DNA of 64,000 nt from Plasmodium malariae (GCF_900090045.1 NC_041784.1:224501-288500); one strand, 5' to 3'. Counted from the stretch's first letter, positions 37,901 through 49,943 are shown. Notes: generated by a model not told the origin, from the letters alone. Translations and numbers: made by a program.

Positions 37901-40007
37901 TATTATTATTATTATTATTATTACTATTATTATTATTATTATTACTACTACTATTATCATTATATTTTGGTGTACTATATTGACCTTTAATCTTTATATT
38001 ACTTTTATCTCTACTATTATGAATTATATTATTCCCTTTAGACATTCTATTTTCAATTATAAAATTTTCTTTTCTTTTGTCATGGGATATTTTGTTCATA
38101 TTATCATTTACAAATTCTTGTGATACTTCAGTTGTATCATTTTTATTATATTCAAAATTTTTGGACATGTCCTCAATTTCATCTCTTTCTAAATACCTTT
38201 GTTTATCTGATGGATGCAAATTCCCATCTTTTCTAAATGTATACTTCATATTATTGTTACTACCTTTGTTATTTTTCGCAGGATTGATATAGTCATATTC
38301 TGATGTATGCCCATATTCAGGCAGTACAATGTTGTTTGGCATATTTGGTACATTTCTCTCTAGGGGGTTAATATGAGAAGCAGGGTATATTTTCCCATCA
38401 TCATTGGGCATACTTTTTTCCTCTATTATATCCTTACTATTTTCATGTCTTTGCATTAAATGGGGGCCCAAATATTTTGAGGGAATTTTTTTTTCATAAA
38501 CATTTTTGTTTGAATAATTTGAGTCAATTGTACTTATGGAAAAATTATGATATTCCTTTTTTCTGTTACTATCTATATCTACAATATTTTTATTTGGAGG
38601 TTCATTCAAATCATTTTTTCCTACAGCATAGTTAGTATACATGTCCCTTTTCATACTAGAGTTATGATATTTCGATGAATGATTATTATTATCCCTTTCA
38701 TCATCCATCATAGTATCATCATTATATTTACTACTGATAATATTATTATTATTGCTGCTATAATTGTTGCAGCTAATTTTATTGTTGTTGCTACCTCCTG
38801 TTTTCGAAGATAACGTAATAATTTGCTCTTTTGCTAAAAATGTACATGATTTAGGGTGTACCATACCCTTTGGTAAATTTTTACCTCTTTGAAATTCGTT
38901 ATTTACATTATTTGCTAACATTCCATCGTTCATATTATTATGCTCCATAAACTCTTCATTTATTTGGTTATCATTTGATACTATTACATCATTTTTAAAT
39001 ATTTCCTTATTACTAACATTGTTAACAATATTTGGGTTGTTCTTCATTTCGTTTACATTCCTATGATACATTTTATCTCTTTGAATATACGAAGATGGTG
39101 CTCCTATTGTTGTTCCTGGTGTTACTCCTCCTGCCATTACATGATCTTTATAATCGGTGTGAATATATTTGTTTTGACTTTTTCCAAATTTATTATAATT
39201 ACTATTCGTTATGTAATCATTTTTTTTTCCATACTTTATATTATTCATCATCATTTCGTTATTACTAGGTTCCATTTTGCCCTTATTAAAATTTACGTGG
39301 ATGTTATTACCGCTAACGTTATTACCATTAACGTCATTACCACTAACTTCATTACCATTAACGTCATTACCACTAATATCATTATAACTCACATTATTAC
39401 AACTCACATTATTACAACTCACATTATTACAACTCACTATGTTGTCATTAATATTAATGTTTGTATTGTTGTTCATGCTGCTACCAGCATTATTTACATC
39501 ATCATACGCACAATTAGCGCTTAAATTATTCTCTTCTTTAAAATGACCTAATCTTTTAAATTTTGATCTGTCCTTTACTAAGTTGTAATCATCAAAATAT
39601 GTTTTCTCTACATAATTGTTATTTAAATTAGCATTCAAGATGGTATTTGTTTTTTTCATATATTCTTTTTCATTATTATTCGTAACATTTAATTTGTCAT
39701 AATATACTTTTTTTTTTAAATTACTACTATTATTATATAATTTGCTTTTTAACATATTTTCTTTTTCTATTATTTTATTATTAACCTCTTTATTATTAAT
39801 CCTTTTATAACCATATATTTTCTCATCATTCATTTCTTTTCTTCTATTTCCACTGATTGGAAAATCCTCAACAATCCTAGAATTGTTATCAATATTATCC
39901 TTAAAACAAAATGTTTTCTCTGCCCTACTTTTTTTTATTTGCAATATATCGTTTAAATCTTTCTTCTTTTCTATCTTTTCTAAAATGCTTCTATTGTAAT
40001 TATGCAT
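33356..40007 (-). CDS. Asn-rich protein of unknown function (1,625 aa, nine exons)
   Basis: I do not recognise a family. Exons (minus strand) are 40007-37235, 37047-36985, 36637-36242, 36086-36034, 35903-35400, 35203-35015, 34545-34180, 34010-33912 and 33790-33356. Every junction has GT..AG ends and matching phase, and the coding total is divisible by three. Exon 1 (924 codons) is disordered and Asn-rich, with an Asn/Ser tract at about residues 683-776. Exon 3 reads through a run of 17 A that encodes Lys. Exons 5-9 (about residues 1095-1625) are better ordered, helical and charged, and probably form the conserved core. No signal peptide or membrane segment is seen. The strong splice consistency argues for one gene rather than several. 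Confidence 0.78.
36748..36815. repeat. ACATAAGTGCAT 12-base tandem repeat
   Basis: About five copies of a 12-base unit (ACATAAGTGCAT with variants AAGTAC and AAATAC) in the second intron of the 1,625-aa gene. Confidence 0.85.
37680..37960. repeat. Asn/Ser codon repeat (AAT/AGT) within a CDS
   Basis: A trinucleotide array inside exon 1 of the 1,625-aa gene, read on the coding strand mainly as AAT with interspersed AGT/AGC. It gives a tract of about 90 Asn and Ser. Runs of alternating Asn-Ser and pure Asn suggest slippage expansion. Confidence 0.95.
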
Positions 40008-40061
40008 AGTGATATGTTTTTCTCTAAGTGATCTGATACACGCAAGTACATATGCATATGC

Positions 40062-40111
<50 letters not shown>

Positions 40112-40987
40112 GTTGTAGTGCGGAGCACCGATAATTTTATGTACACACTTTTTCTATAAAATGCTGTTATGCTTGTGTCGTTTACGTATGGAGGATTCAC
40201 ATATACACGTATATGTATATGTCTATGTATATGCCTAAGTATATGTATATATATCTATATATATATATACATATATGCATACACGTATGCATATACATGT
40301 ATATGCATACGTGTCTCTCTTTACGAAAACGCTGCAGTACACAAAAATGTATGAACAAATAAAAAGGATTATAAAAGGTTAAGAAAACTACGCATATACT
40401 TAAAATCTTTCATGTTTTAAGTATTAGAAAAAAATAAAAAAACATATGCACTAATTACATACATGCTTATTACATACAGAGATATACAGTTACATTAATA
40501 TTCTCTGCATAATATAATACATATATACGTGTACATATATATATATGTATATACACGTACATTCATGGTTATGTATCTCTCAAACTCCCATATTTTTATT
40601 TTCCCGTTGATGTATCATTTTTTGTTTACCAAAAACATTGAAATTTCATTTTGATATAACAAGACATATAATTGCATAATTAAAAATGTCAATTTTTTTT
40701 TTTTTTTTTTCTCTTTATCTGCAAAATGTAAAAAAAAATTTGTTAATAAAATTTTCCTTTTTTTTTTAGGGTTATGTGTGCTTATAAATACTTATAAATA
40801 CATATACATACATATACATACATATATATATAAATATATATAAATATATATACATATATATACATATACGTATATATATATATATGTATAAAATGCGTTT
40901 GGTGAATTTTTACTTTTTGCAGAAGTTTTAATAAATTTATTTTTTACGTTTTAAAATTTATTTTCGTTTAATAAAAAAATTACAAAA
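40008..40987. other. Divergent intergenic region
   Basis: Between the 5' ends of the 1,625-aa gene (-) and the small gene at 40988 (+). It contains (AT)n at about 40069-40104, CATATG-rich repeats at 40195-40310 and TACATA/TATA arrays at 40796-40885. It probably contains both promoters; none can be pinpointed. Confidence 0.5.
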
Positions 40988-41257
40988 ATGATACGAAAAA
41001 ATGTTCATTGTTCCGAAGAAAAAATGGAAGATACGAAAATAGTAAATAAAAGATACACATATGATTCATACATATATATATATATATATATAACATTAAT
41101 TATAAAAAAATATCATCTGATCAGTTTAATATTAATTGCTATCATTTATAATAAAAAGGAAGAAAAAGATGAGAAAATACTATTATCCCTTATGTTTTCC
41201 TTTTATTTTGTTTGCAGTGTTTACACGCTTAAAATATTAAAAGCAAAAATATACTAA
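40988..41257 (+). CDS. Small membrane protein (89 aa), possibly Asterix-like
   Basis: Single-exon frame starting at an ATG in AAAAATG context. A charged N-terminus of about 26 residues precedes a hydrophobic segment partly encoded by an (AT)n run (Tyr-Ile repeats). Then come LISLILIAIIYN, a charged KKEEKDEK loop and a last hydrophobic helix. The short length, with two to three spans and an N-x-K-x-E-D/K-like loop before a Ser-Leu-Met-Phe helix, loosely recalls Asterix (WDR83OS, an ER membrane-chaperone subunit of about 100 aa). Similarity is too weak for a firm name. The microsatellite inside the coding region could also mean that the true gene starts later or is spliced. Confidence 0.45.
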   Translation: MIRKNVHCSEEKMEDTKIVNKRYTYDSYIYIYIYITLIIKKYHLISLILIAIIYNKKEEKDEKILLSLMFSFYFVCSVYTLKILKAKIY

Positions 41258-41317
41258 ATTTTTTTGAATTTTTGCAATTTTTAGGCTGTATTAATTTTAT
41301 ATAATTAAATTATTTTT

Positions 41318-41348
<31 letters not shown>

Positions 41349-42078
41349 CAATTAATTTTTATTAGTATATATTTTTTCAGTTTGTATTATTATTATTATT
41401 ATTATTATTATTTTTTAATATAAAAGAGTTATACCAGAGGAAAAACAAACGCAATACTTGTAAATATGTTTATAAGCGTAATCTAAATTATGAAATAACT
41501 ACTTAATTACAAGTATTCACAATTATTCTTTTGTTATTATACAAAGCATTCAATGGTAGGAAATGCCCAAAATATCTACATTTCATCAATAACTCGCGAT
41601 TATTTGCCCTAAATAAATTATTATATGAATACACATTTTACAGTGCGCTTCTTCTTTTCTTTTTTTAAAAACATTCATTTGATTATTTCTTTTCAGTTAA
41701 TACAAAATTGAATAATAAAAAAAAAAAGTTTAATAGTTGGTTATCGTTGTATATTCATATGTATACATACACACATGTATGAATGGTGTTTATTTTGAAT
41801 TATGATTCATGCGAATTAACGAATACTATGACTTACAGTCATAAATACAAAGACAATTAAAATTTAATCAAAAACTTCTTCATAGAACAAATTGAAAAGG
41901 CAAACAAAATAAAAAATAAAAATAAAAAGTATACAGTAAAATGTAATTCTATACAATAGAAGTCCGATTAAATAAATAAATGGTACGCACATTCAAAGAC
42001 AAATTAGCAGTGCCAATGAGACTTCTACAAAAAGGGGAAATATAAAAAAAAGAAAAAAGAAAAAGTAAAAAAAATTTG
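41258..42078. other. Convergent intergenic region
   Basis: Between the small gene (+) and Tic22 (-). It holds a long poly-T run at about 41312-41339, an (ATT)n array at about 41383-41412 and poly-A tracts. A further Tic22 exon at about 42000-42035 is possible (see findings). Confidence 0.5.
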
Positions 42079-43373
42079 TTAAAAATATGATTTTCTTATA
42101 CCTATTTTGTTTAATTTGTCTAAATATTCCAAACTCTTAGAACTAGGTATGAAACCGAAAGACTTGTGATTGTCCTATAAAAAAAAAAAAATTTTAATAT
42201 TCCAATATAAATTTTGTAAAATGTAATTACGTACATGATCACACGTTCATAAAGATTCAACCATAGGAAATCAACGCGGTAGAAAAGTGTAAAAAAAGAA
42301 AAAAAAAAAAAAAAGGTGAGAAGTAAAAAACACCATAATAAAGTAAAACGGTTAAAAAGCAAATTTTATTATACTAACATAATAGACACATATGAAAAAT
42401 GGCCATAAAGTAAAAAACTATCAAAGAATATTCACACATGCACACACATGTTACCCCCTCTTACAAATATGTACTGAGTACATATATTTACTAAAAAGGG
42501 CGTAATCTGATATATGCACGATATGAATGGAATTGTTCACTCGTTCACTCGTTCGCTTAATCGCTTAATTGCATATTTGCATATTTGCTTATTTTTTGTT
42601 CGTTTTTTTCATCATTAAATTGCGGTTTCACACATTTTTGCTTTTCTTACCGAAAGTATGAGATCGACAAAATTGATGACCTTAATTTTGTAGTTCTTCA
42701 TGGAAACTTTTTCAACTGCATTCTTCAAATCCTCTACGTCAAAGAACAAAGGAACGATGGCATTTGCATGCCGATGAATATAAAACCCGTCTACATAAAA
42801 AATTGGAAACACTAATTCACTTTTCTTTTTAAAAGATAAATAGATTAGTGCATTTTGTACTTGTCTCTTCGATGGCATTAACTTCCAATATACATAATTT
42901 TTTTTAGAATCAACATTTTTCTTTTCCAAATTTTTTAAATTTAAAAATTCTTTTATTAATTCATATGCTTTTTGCATATTTATGCTGTGTATTTTAATAT
43001 TATTTACATTTTTTATACTGTTACTTTTTATTATTTCTTTTAACATATTTTCAGCATCATATGGACATAAAAACATATAACATACTTGTTTATCATTTTC
43101 ATGAAATATATATGGAGAGTTACTATAATTTGTTAAAATGTATACTGGTATAGGATTTAGTTTTTCTTCTATAGATCTTTCATGATATTTCTTTTTCCAA
43201 AAAAATAGATTGATTCTATTCTTCAGCAAGCATAACCTACCTTCATATAGCCTTTTCTTGTGAAATTCTTTATTTGTAACTAGTACATTTACACCATTTT
43301 TAAGACTATTATTCACTTTTAATAATTTTGCTGAATTTACCAAGTATGCATACAGCAAAATGAGCAAACACAT
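42079..43373 (-). CDS. TIC22: Tic22-family apicoplast import protein (about 272 aa, two exons)
   Basis: Component of protein import across the inner plastid membranes. Exon 1 is 43373-42651 and exon 2 is 42174-42079, joined in phase 0 (TCG|GTAAGA, acceptor TTATAG). Residues 1-14 are a signal peptide (MCLLILLYAYLVNSA), followed by a Lys/Asn/Arg-rich transit stretch to about 70. The mature part shows Tic22 features: a beta strand IPVYILTNYSNSPYIF, then FLCPYDAENMLKEI, KLMPSKRQVQNALIYL, and the pair FPIFYVDGF / VPLFFDVEDLKNAVEK. The exon-2 end is ambiguous. Either the frame reads through to a stop at 42079, or a further intron starts at a GTATAA donor after LDKLNKI. Confidence 0.82.
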
Positions 43374-44579
43374 CTTTTATATGTGTTAACTGGTCACGTG
43401 GATCTTTAAATGGTACCTGTTTTGGAAGCGGTGTGTAAACATTGCAAAATTTGCACGGATTAGTACGATTATTATGGATTATTATTATATGTGAATATGT
43501 ATGTATATGCCTACGTGTTGTAAAATTTGAACAGACAAATATGTACATACATATATACAAACGTATACTTATGCAACGTTTTTTATGTCCAATTGATCTT
43601 ATAACTTGAGGAAACGGAAAATTTACGATAAAAATGGAAATAAAAAAAAAAAAAAAAAAGATAGTTCTTGTGAAACATCTATTTCCGCTTAATCAAATGT
43701 TTTCATAATTCGCACAATTTTAAGAAAATCTTTTAAGTAAAACGCCTTTATTTTGGGCTGTTTGAAGTTTATCTTTGCGTTTTTTTTCTTTTTCTTTTGC
43801 TTTTTTTATTATTTTTTTTTTCTTTAATATTTTCCTTATTTTTTTCAGTTAAAAAGTTGCTATTTTAATGACTTTTTCTGAAATTTTTTTTTTATTTTTT
43901 TGTCTTCCGAATGTGCTAGCTATTTGTATATTTTTTTTTTTTTTATATGTATTTATATATATATATATATATATATTGTTCCAAAAGTGAAATTTGGAAA
44001 AAAGCTAATGGTACACTCGTTTCGCATAAGGAACAGTATCCTATCTTGTATTTATTTTTACGTCGTACATTTACATATACATATATATATAATATACTAG
44101 TTTATCCTCGTATAGCCTTGTTACACAAATAAACCCTTTTACAGCGTTCTACTTTTTGCCGTATAATGCTTTTACTCAATATGTATATTTCCGAAAATCC
44201 TTGCAAATTATTAATTTTATATAATTAGCAAATAGTTCTTGTTTATCTTATCCAAATTCACATATAGTAAACTTCCTTCTAGTAAACTTTCCTCTTTTTT
44301 TTTTTTTTTTTTTTTTTTTACATATATTTCATATTGTATCCTATAAGAGCAGCTATTTCTTCTTACAGTTCTAATTTACATATTTTCTCCCGTATATACA
44401 AATGTTAAGGGATAAAATAAATTAAAAAAATAGTTTTATATAATCAATCCTATTTTTTAGTTTATAAATTAAATACACACATTATTACCTCTTTATAACG
44501 AAATTTGAAAAAAAAAAAAAAAAAGGTTATAGAGTATATTTAATGATATATGTATTTCTGCAAAAGAAAAAGAGGGTTG
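43374..44579. other. Intergenic region, 5' flank of Tic22
   Basis: Contains poly-A at about 43647-43664, poly-T tracts at about 43800-43950, (AT)n at 43953-43976 and poly-T at about 44299-44319. No gene recognised. Confidence 0.5.
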
Positions 44580-45038
44580 ATGGGGAAAAGAAAAAACTTA
44601 AGCAAAATCGTACAACGAATTAATCGCAAAAATAAAATAAATTTTTATAATAGAAAAAAAAAAGAAAAAAAGATAAAAAAAAAGAAAAAAGATAAAATAT
44701 GGTACAATACTTGTCATTCCAGACAAATAAAACAGTAAGTATCAAAAGTGGTCAAACAAAACCATACAAAATTGTAGGGAAGGAAAAATAAATAACATCA
44801 CAATTTTTCAAGTAAGAAAAAAGAAAACAAAAAAAATTATGAGAAATTCAGCTGCACTGTAAAATGTAAGCAAAAATAAAAAAAAAAAAAAAAAAAAGAA
44901 AAGAAACAGACACTGAAAAATAGAATATTGAAAATTGAAATTCCGAAGTAAACATTTTGCTATTGCCAAATGACGTTATAGGAAAAAGAGATTCTTTCGA
45001 GTTTACACAAATTTAAAAATGCTCATTTAAATGATTGA
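44580..45038 (+). CDS. Candidate three-exon small Lys-rich protein (about 81 aa)
   Basis: Proposed exons are 44580-44734, 44778-44811 and 44982-45038. Splice sites are strong (ACA|GTAAGT, CAA|GTAAGA, acceptors TTGTAG and TTATAG) and the phases close in frame to a TGA stop. The N-terminal half is very Lys/Asn-rich; the C-terminal half (QEGKINNITIFQEKEILSSL) looks more ordered. The composition suggests a nucleolar or ribosome-associated protein. The first intron would be only 43 bases, shorter than usual in Plasmodium, which is the main reason for doubt. No family is recognised. Confidence 0.28.
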
Positions 45039-45504
45039 TGAAACTAATAAAAAGAATTTTCTCTCTTTCCTTTACATTTTAAAAAAATTCTTTTTCGATA
45101 TATCATTGACACGACCAAATACATGTTTACAAAATGTATACATGCAAACAATAGTCTAGAGTGAGCATGCCCGCGACTTCTTATCAAAATAACGTATAAG
45201 TTACATGGAAAACTTAATTAGTGATAAGGAGAAACAATAAGACAAGTTTGTATTTGATAAGTAGTTGGGGGGGTATGACAATTTCTAATACGTACTAGTT
45301 TTTTTTTTTGTATCATTTTTCATCTTCAATCTTACTATCACATATGCTTATAAAATATATGTTTATAAAAAAAAAAAAAGAAAATTACCTATATCAAGTT
45401 GAAATAAAGTCTATCTCTTCCCAAATGACATTATTATTTGACAAGTGAAACTAAATTTGGTATATACCATTCCATTTTTTATTTAATATTTATTTTTTTT
45501 TTGG

Positions 45505-45978
45505 TCAAGCTATACAACCAAATTGATCATTTATCTCTTCGGAATTACCTTTACTCAAATTTTTATTAAAAGAATCTTCTTCATTTAAGTTGATATTTAT
45601 ATATATTTTTTTCTCATTTACATTAACTATTTACCCAAACTAATTTAATTTCTCTTGTTTATAATTTTTTCAAATTAATATTTTTTATTTTTTTAAGCTG
45701 GTGAACTGTGTCACATGATAAAATTACTTGTATAGTTTTACTACCCAAAAAGGGTAACTCTATTTGTATAAGTATGATACAAATAAGTACGTAGAAGTAA
45801 GTATATGTTCATATATACCCTAATATATGCTTATAGATGCTCAAGCGAATTTTTGCCCTTATTACGAGGGCTCAAATTATACAATGTTACAAAACATGGG
45901 GTAAGTGCTGTAACCAATTAAAGAAATAAAACAGCTTTGTTTCAGTCTAATCACAGTGAAATATAAAAATACCTACCT

Positions 45979-46042
<64 letters not shown>

Positions 46043-46306
46043 ACAGGTACATATTTATTTCCATTATTCAAATAAACCAAGGAATATCCAAATAGCAAAA
46101 AGAAGAAAAGCAGCTATGTTTCATCTTTCTACTTTCTCTTCGAAAGTAGCAAAATATATAAAAATGTAGATGGGCAGAATAAATTCATTTTTACCTCTTT
46201 CTTAACATTGACATAAAATGCATTTTATTTCTTCTTTCCTTTCTTTTTCCTTTTCAAGCATTTAAAAAAAAAAACAATTTGATTCACAGTTTTGTAGTTC
46301 ACTCAT
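45505..46306 (-). CDS. Candidate five-exon small signal-anchored protein (87 aa)
   Basis: Reconstructed from small exons 46306-46288, 46113-46078, 45907-45866, 45759-45715 and 45626-45505. All four junctions have GT..AG ends and phase 1, which favours a real gene. The product has a six-residue N-terminus and one hydrophobic segment (AFLLFAIWIFLALTPCFVTL). A short region with alternating hydrophobics (KTIQVILSFNVNEKKIYINI) then suggests a beta hairpin, followed by an acidic Asn-rich tail ending GCIA. The last three exons are the most convincing. The first exon could alternatively end 12 bases later. No family is recognised. Confidence 0.42.
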
Positions 46307-46474
46307 AATGTAATCATAAAAAAAAAAAAAGAGCTTTAAAATTATATTTGAATTTCCTCAATATTTTTAATATTTCTTATAAAAATAATTTGTAAAATCA
46401 CGGCAAACTTAAAGCTGGGTTTTAACAAACAGGTGCAGGGAAAAATAAACTTATGCACTCCACGCTTTTGTATG

Positions 46475-46513
<39 letters not shown>

Positions 46514-47178
46514 GTATGTACATATACATGTACATATAAATATGCGATTTTCTTATTAAAGAAAGGAAATAATAAAGGGATATTACCAGTGAACAATTTA
46601 CACCTTTTACTTAAAAAAAAAGAAAAAGAAAAAGAACATCCCTTTTAATTATAAATCTGAAGGTGCCAAATTCTCTAGTGACGTTTTAAGCAGCTACCTT
46701 AACATATACATATTATACACGTATATATATATGTAATTATATAAACACATAACAACAGCGTGTTTCCGTATTTCTGCTTTTTCTTTTTGTTTTACCTTCC
46801 ACATGATCAAAATATGAAGAAACAAATTTTCATTCATTCGACATTATTTCCCTTTTTATAAATTTTACAAAAACTATTTCCTTGATTACATTCTCGAGAT
46901 TCTCTTTATTGCATATTTATTAGTAAAGTAAAAATAGTATGTAAACTGTAAACCACTTTTTTTTTTTTTTTTTTTTTTTTATTAACGGATGGATAGTATT
47001 CACACAAAGTAACACACATATGAAAATAAGAAAAAAAGGATGGAAAAAAAAGGAAAAAAAAAAAATTCATCCTAATATAATTACATAATAAAATATGAAT
47101 TCCTTATTTTAATAAAATAAAATTTTAACAGAAAAAACAAATTAGCAAATTTTTGTAGTACGAACTTTAACACCTAAT
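46307..47178. other. Intergenic region
   Basis: Between the five-exon candidate (-) and the thioredoxin-like gene (+). It contains (AT)n runs at about 46474-46512 and poly-T at about 46958-46980. The frame at 46342-46596 is discussed under rejected items. Confidence 0.45.
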
Positions 47179-48108
47179 ATGATTTATCTACAATTTTTTC
47201 CTATTATCTTTATTAATTTTTTTTTTCGAAATTTTTTAATAAGTTACTATTTTTTTGTAAATTTTAATAATAATGGGATTCATTGCTTATATAGACAAAG
47301 CCTCACCAATGTGAATAACAACATCTCACAAAAAAAATTATTAAAGAATAATCATGTTTTTCATTTTATACAAAAGAACAAATTAGTTGGTGGGTGCAGA
47401 CGAAAAAAGAATTCTTTTTTGTTTTTTCTGAATTTAAAAAAAAAAAAATTACCTCATCTTTTATGTTTTCATAGCGAGGATTGTGAATATTGCAGAAGCA
47501 TGGAGAAGTTATTAACAAAGCTGAAAGAAGAAGAAGATGTAAACTTGTTAAAATTAGAAATGTATGAAAATTCGTACAATTTTGAATTATTACAGCAGTT
47601 AGACTACAACAATTTATGTGGGGGATTGCCTTATTATTACAATTTAAAAACTCACTACAACATTTGCGGAGCTACAACCTACCACAATTTGAGAAACTGG
47701 GCACTGGACAGAAAATGCAAGTACGGGAAAAGGGACATATTTTTTCATTTTTTCGTTCTTCATTTTTAGTTTTTCGTTCTTCATTTTTAGTTTTTCGTTC
47801 TTCATTTTTAGTTTTTCGTTTTCCATTTTTAGTTTTTCGTTTTCCATTTTTAGTTTTTCGTTTTCCATTTTTATTTTTTTTTTGTGTTATTTGCGTAAGC
47901 CTATTTCCGTATAGTGTTAACTTAAACTTTTCTGTACCAACTTACGAGAATGTCATTCAACTTTTACAACATCCTTCTTCAACATCATTTCTTTTGTTAC
48001 AATATCCTTGTGGGATTTCACTAATATGCGTTTTATATACCTTTATTTTTCATTTTGCATTTTTTTTTTTTCAATAGCCCCAACGAACCGCCAAATGAAG
48101 AAATTTAA
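47179..48108 (+). CDS. Thioredoxin/glutaredoxin-like protein with plastid-type leader (190 aa, two exons)
   Basis: Exon 1 is 47179-47720 and exon 2 is 48078-48108, phase 2 (CAA|GTACGG, acceptor TCAATAG). The N-terminus is strongly hydrophobic to about residue 28. A basic, Asn/Lys-rich stretch without acidic residues follows to about 90, as in a bipartite apicoplast leader. The mature domain starts LPHLLCFHSEDCEYC with a redox motif C102-E-Y-C105 at the start of a helix (RSMEKLL), and later has GGLPYYYN, matching the cis-Pro loop of thioredoxin folds. Length fits a single domain. Apicoplast targeting is inferred; a specific thioredoxin name is not justified. The intron carries a 21-base minisatellite. 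Confidence 0.8.
47750..47872. repeat. 21-base minisatellite in the thioredoxin-like gene intron
   Basis: About six tandem copies of TTTTTCGTTCTTCATTTTTAG-like units. The first three copies have GTTCTTC and the last three GTTTTCC, so two sub-blocks expanded separately. On the opposite strand the array stays open as a heptad-like Glu/Lys/Met repeat. Confidence 0.95.
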
Positions 48109-48504
48109 AGAAAGCAGATAACCACATGAATGTACAATGCTTATCTATGTATAAATCGATTATAAACCTTTTTTTTTTTTTTTTTTTTCTTGATATACAG
48201 AAAAAAATAAAAATAAAAAAGCGCTAATAATAACGCTTAATTTTGAAAAACAAATTGTGCCTTAAGAAAATGGTAGTTTCGAGTCTCCATAAGCATAAAA
48301 AAGAGTGAAGATTTAAACGACAAAACAAGTACATGTAGTAAATAATATTACAAAAAAATTTTAAAGAAATTTAAAAAGAAAAAAGAAAAAGAAAAGAAAA
48401 GAAAAAGAAAATGAAAAATGTTTATAGTATGTCATCATACATACGTATTTTTTATTTGCGCAACATATTCCTAATATATGCGCATTGTGTAAATATGACT
48501 TTAT

Positions 48505-48536
<32 letters not shown>

Positions 48537-49900
48537 GTATACATATATACATACGCAAACATTATATGTATGTATATTTTTTAAAAACTTTTTAAACTGC
48601 ATAGCCACTAGTTTTTACTCTATTTTAAAGATTTTTAAGAGAAACTTCTTATTTTTTTAAAGGCTTTTTTTATTGCGGAAAAATTTAAGAGATTTTTTTT
48701 TTTTTTTGAAAAGGAGCAGTATTATATATGCATCATTATATTGTATGCGTACCCCTTAAATATTAACAATGTTTCAAAAGTATAGGAATACTTCCTTTTC
48801 CAATTTTTTTAATACCAAAGAATTGTAGTATATATATATATAATATATGTATGTATATATATATACTAATATTAAAAGCAATATTTATTTGCGATAACTG
48901 CGTGTTATATGTAAGTTTTTTTTTTTTTTTTTTTTTTATGAACTAATTTCTGAATGATATTATTTGGGAAGTAATAGTATATACAATATAGTTCTTTGCT
49001 CGAAGGAGGAAAACATAGTAATACTTACGTTCAAGCAGTTTTCGGAAAAACTGCTTTTTGATTTATACATTGCGTGTTGGTGAGTAAGCAAAAGCTTCAG
49101 TAAATATGAGCTGGTATACGTGTTTGTGTGTATGAGTATACATATACATGAATGTATACATATGTGTATATAAGTATGCGTGAAGCGCTTACTAATTCTT
49201 TGCCTCCATTTATAAGTACGTAAAGTATGGAATATAATGAATGAATGTTATTCGTAGTCCTCTTGAGTTAAGCTTCTTTTTTTTTTTTTTTTTTTTTTAG
49301 TTATACGTTTTTTCATATTAAATTGTTTTAGTTTTTCTCCTCTTTTATTTTGAAAAAAAAAAAGGCGCTCCCAAAGAGTTTATTTTATCCTTGGGGAAAT
49401 TGCAATTTGATTGTGCACATAATAATTATAGTAATTGTTATAATAATTGTTGTTATTATTACTAGCAGTACATCTATAATTCATAATTTTAATTTTGAGT
49501 GTAATTATATTCATATTTTTTTGTGCCTTTTTCTTCATCTTTTTGAAAACTTATGCCATATCTGTAACTTTTTTTTTTTTTTTTAAGTTGTGCTTATTTA
49601 TATTTAATTTTTAAGATGCCATTTGAGGAAAACGGACTCACATTTTTGTAGAATTGGCACTACTTGATTTTCGTACCTACACCTTACGCATATAGCACCT
49701 TGGTACATGCGTATTATTATTTTGCTCGTATCCATATACATATGTAAATATAGACATATAAACATTCATATGTACGTACCGTGTATGTGAAAAATACGAC
49801 AGAAGAGCACTTTAAATAGAACTGCAAGCTGTGAGGGCATATTCCATAACTTTTTAAGAGTTGAGATATTCTTACAGTTATTCCGCCTTCCTCCGAATCC

Positions 49901-49943
<43 letters not shown>

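Noticed and set aside
37667..37990. Poly-Tyr and poly-Ile/Val frames opposite the Asn/Ser tract
   Set aside because: These are antisense and shifted readings of the AAT/AGT codon array inside the large minus-strand gene.
46342..46596. Minus-strand frame ending FAVILQIIFIRNIKNIEEIQI
   Set aside because: The upstream half is an (AT)n-encoded Tyr-Ile run, and no donor in the right phase links it to the five-exon candidate next to it.
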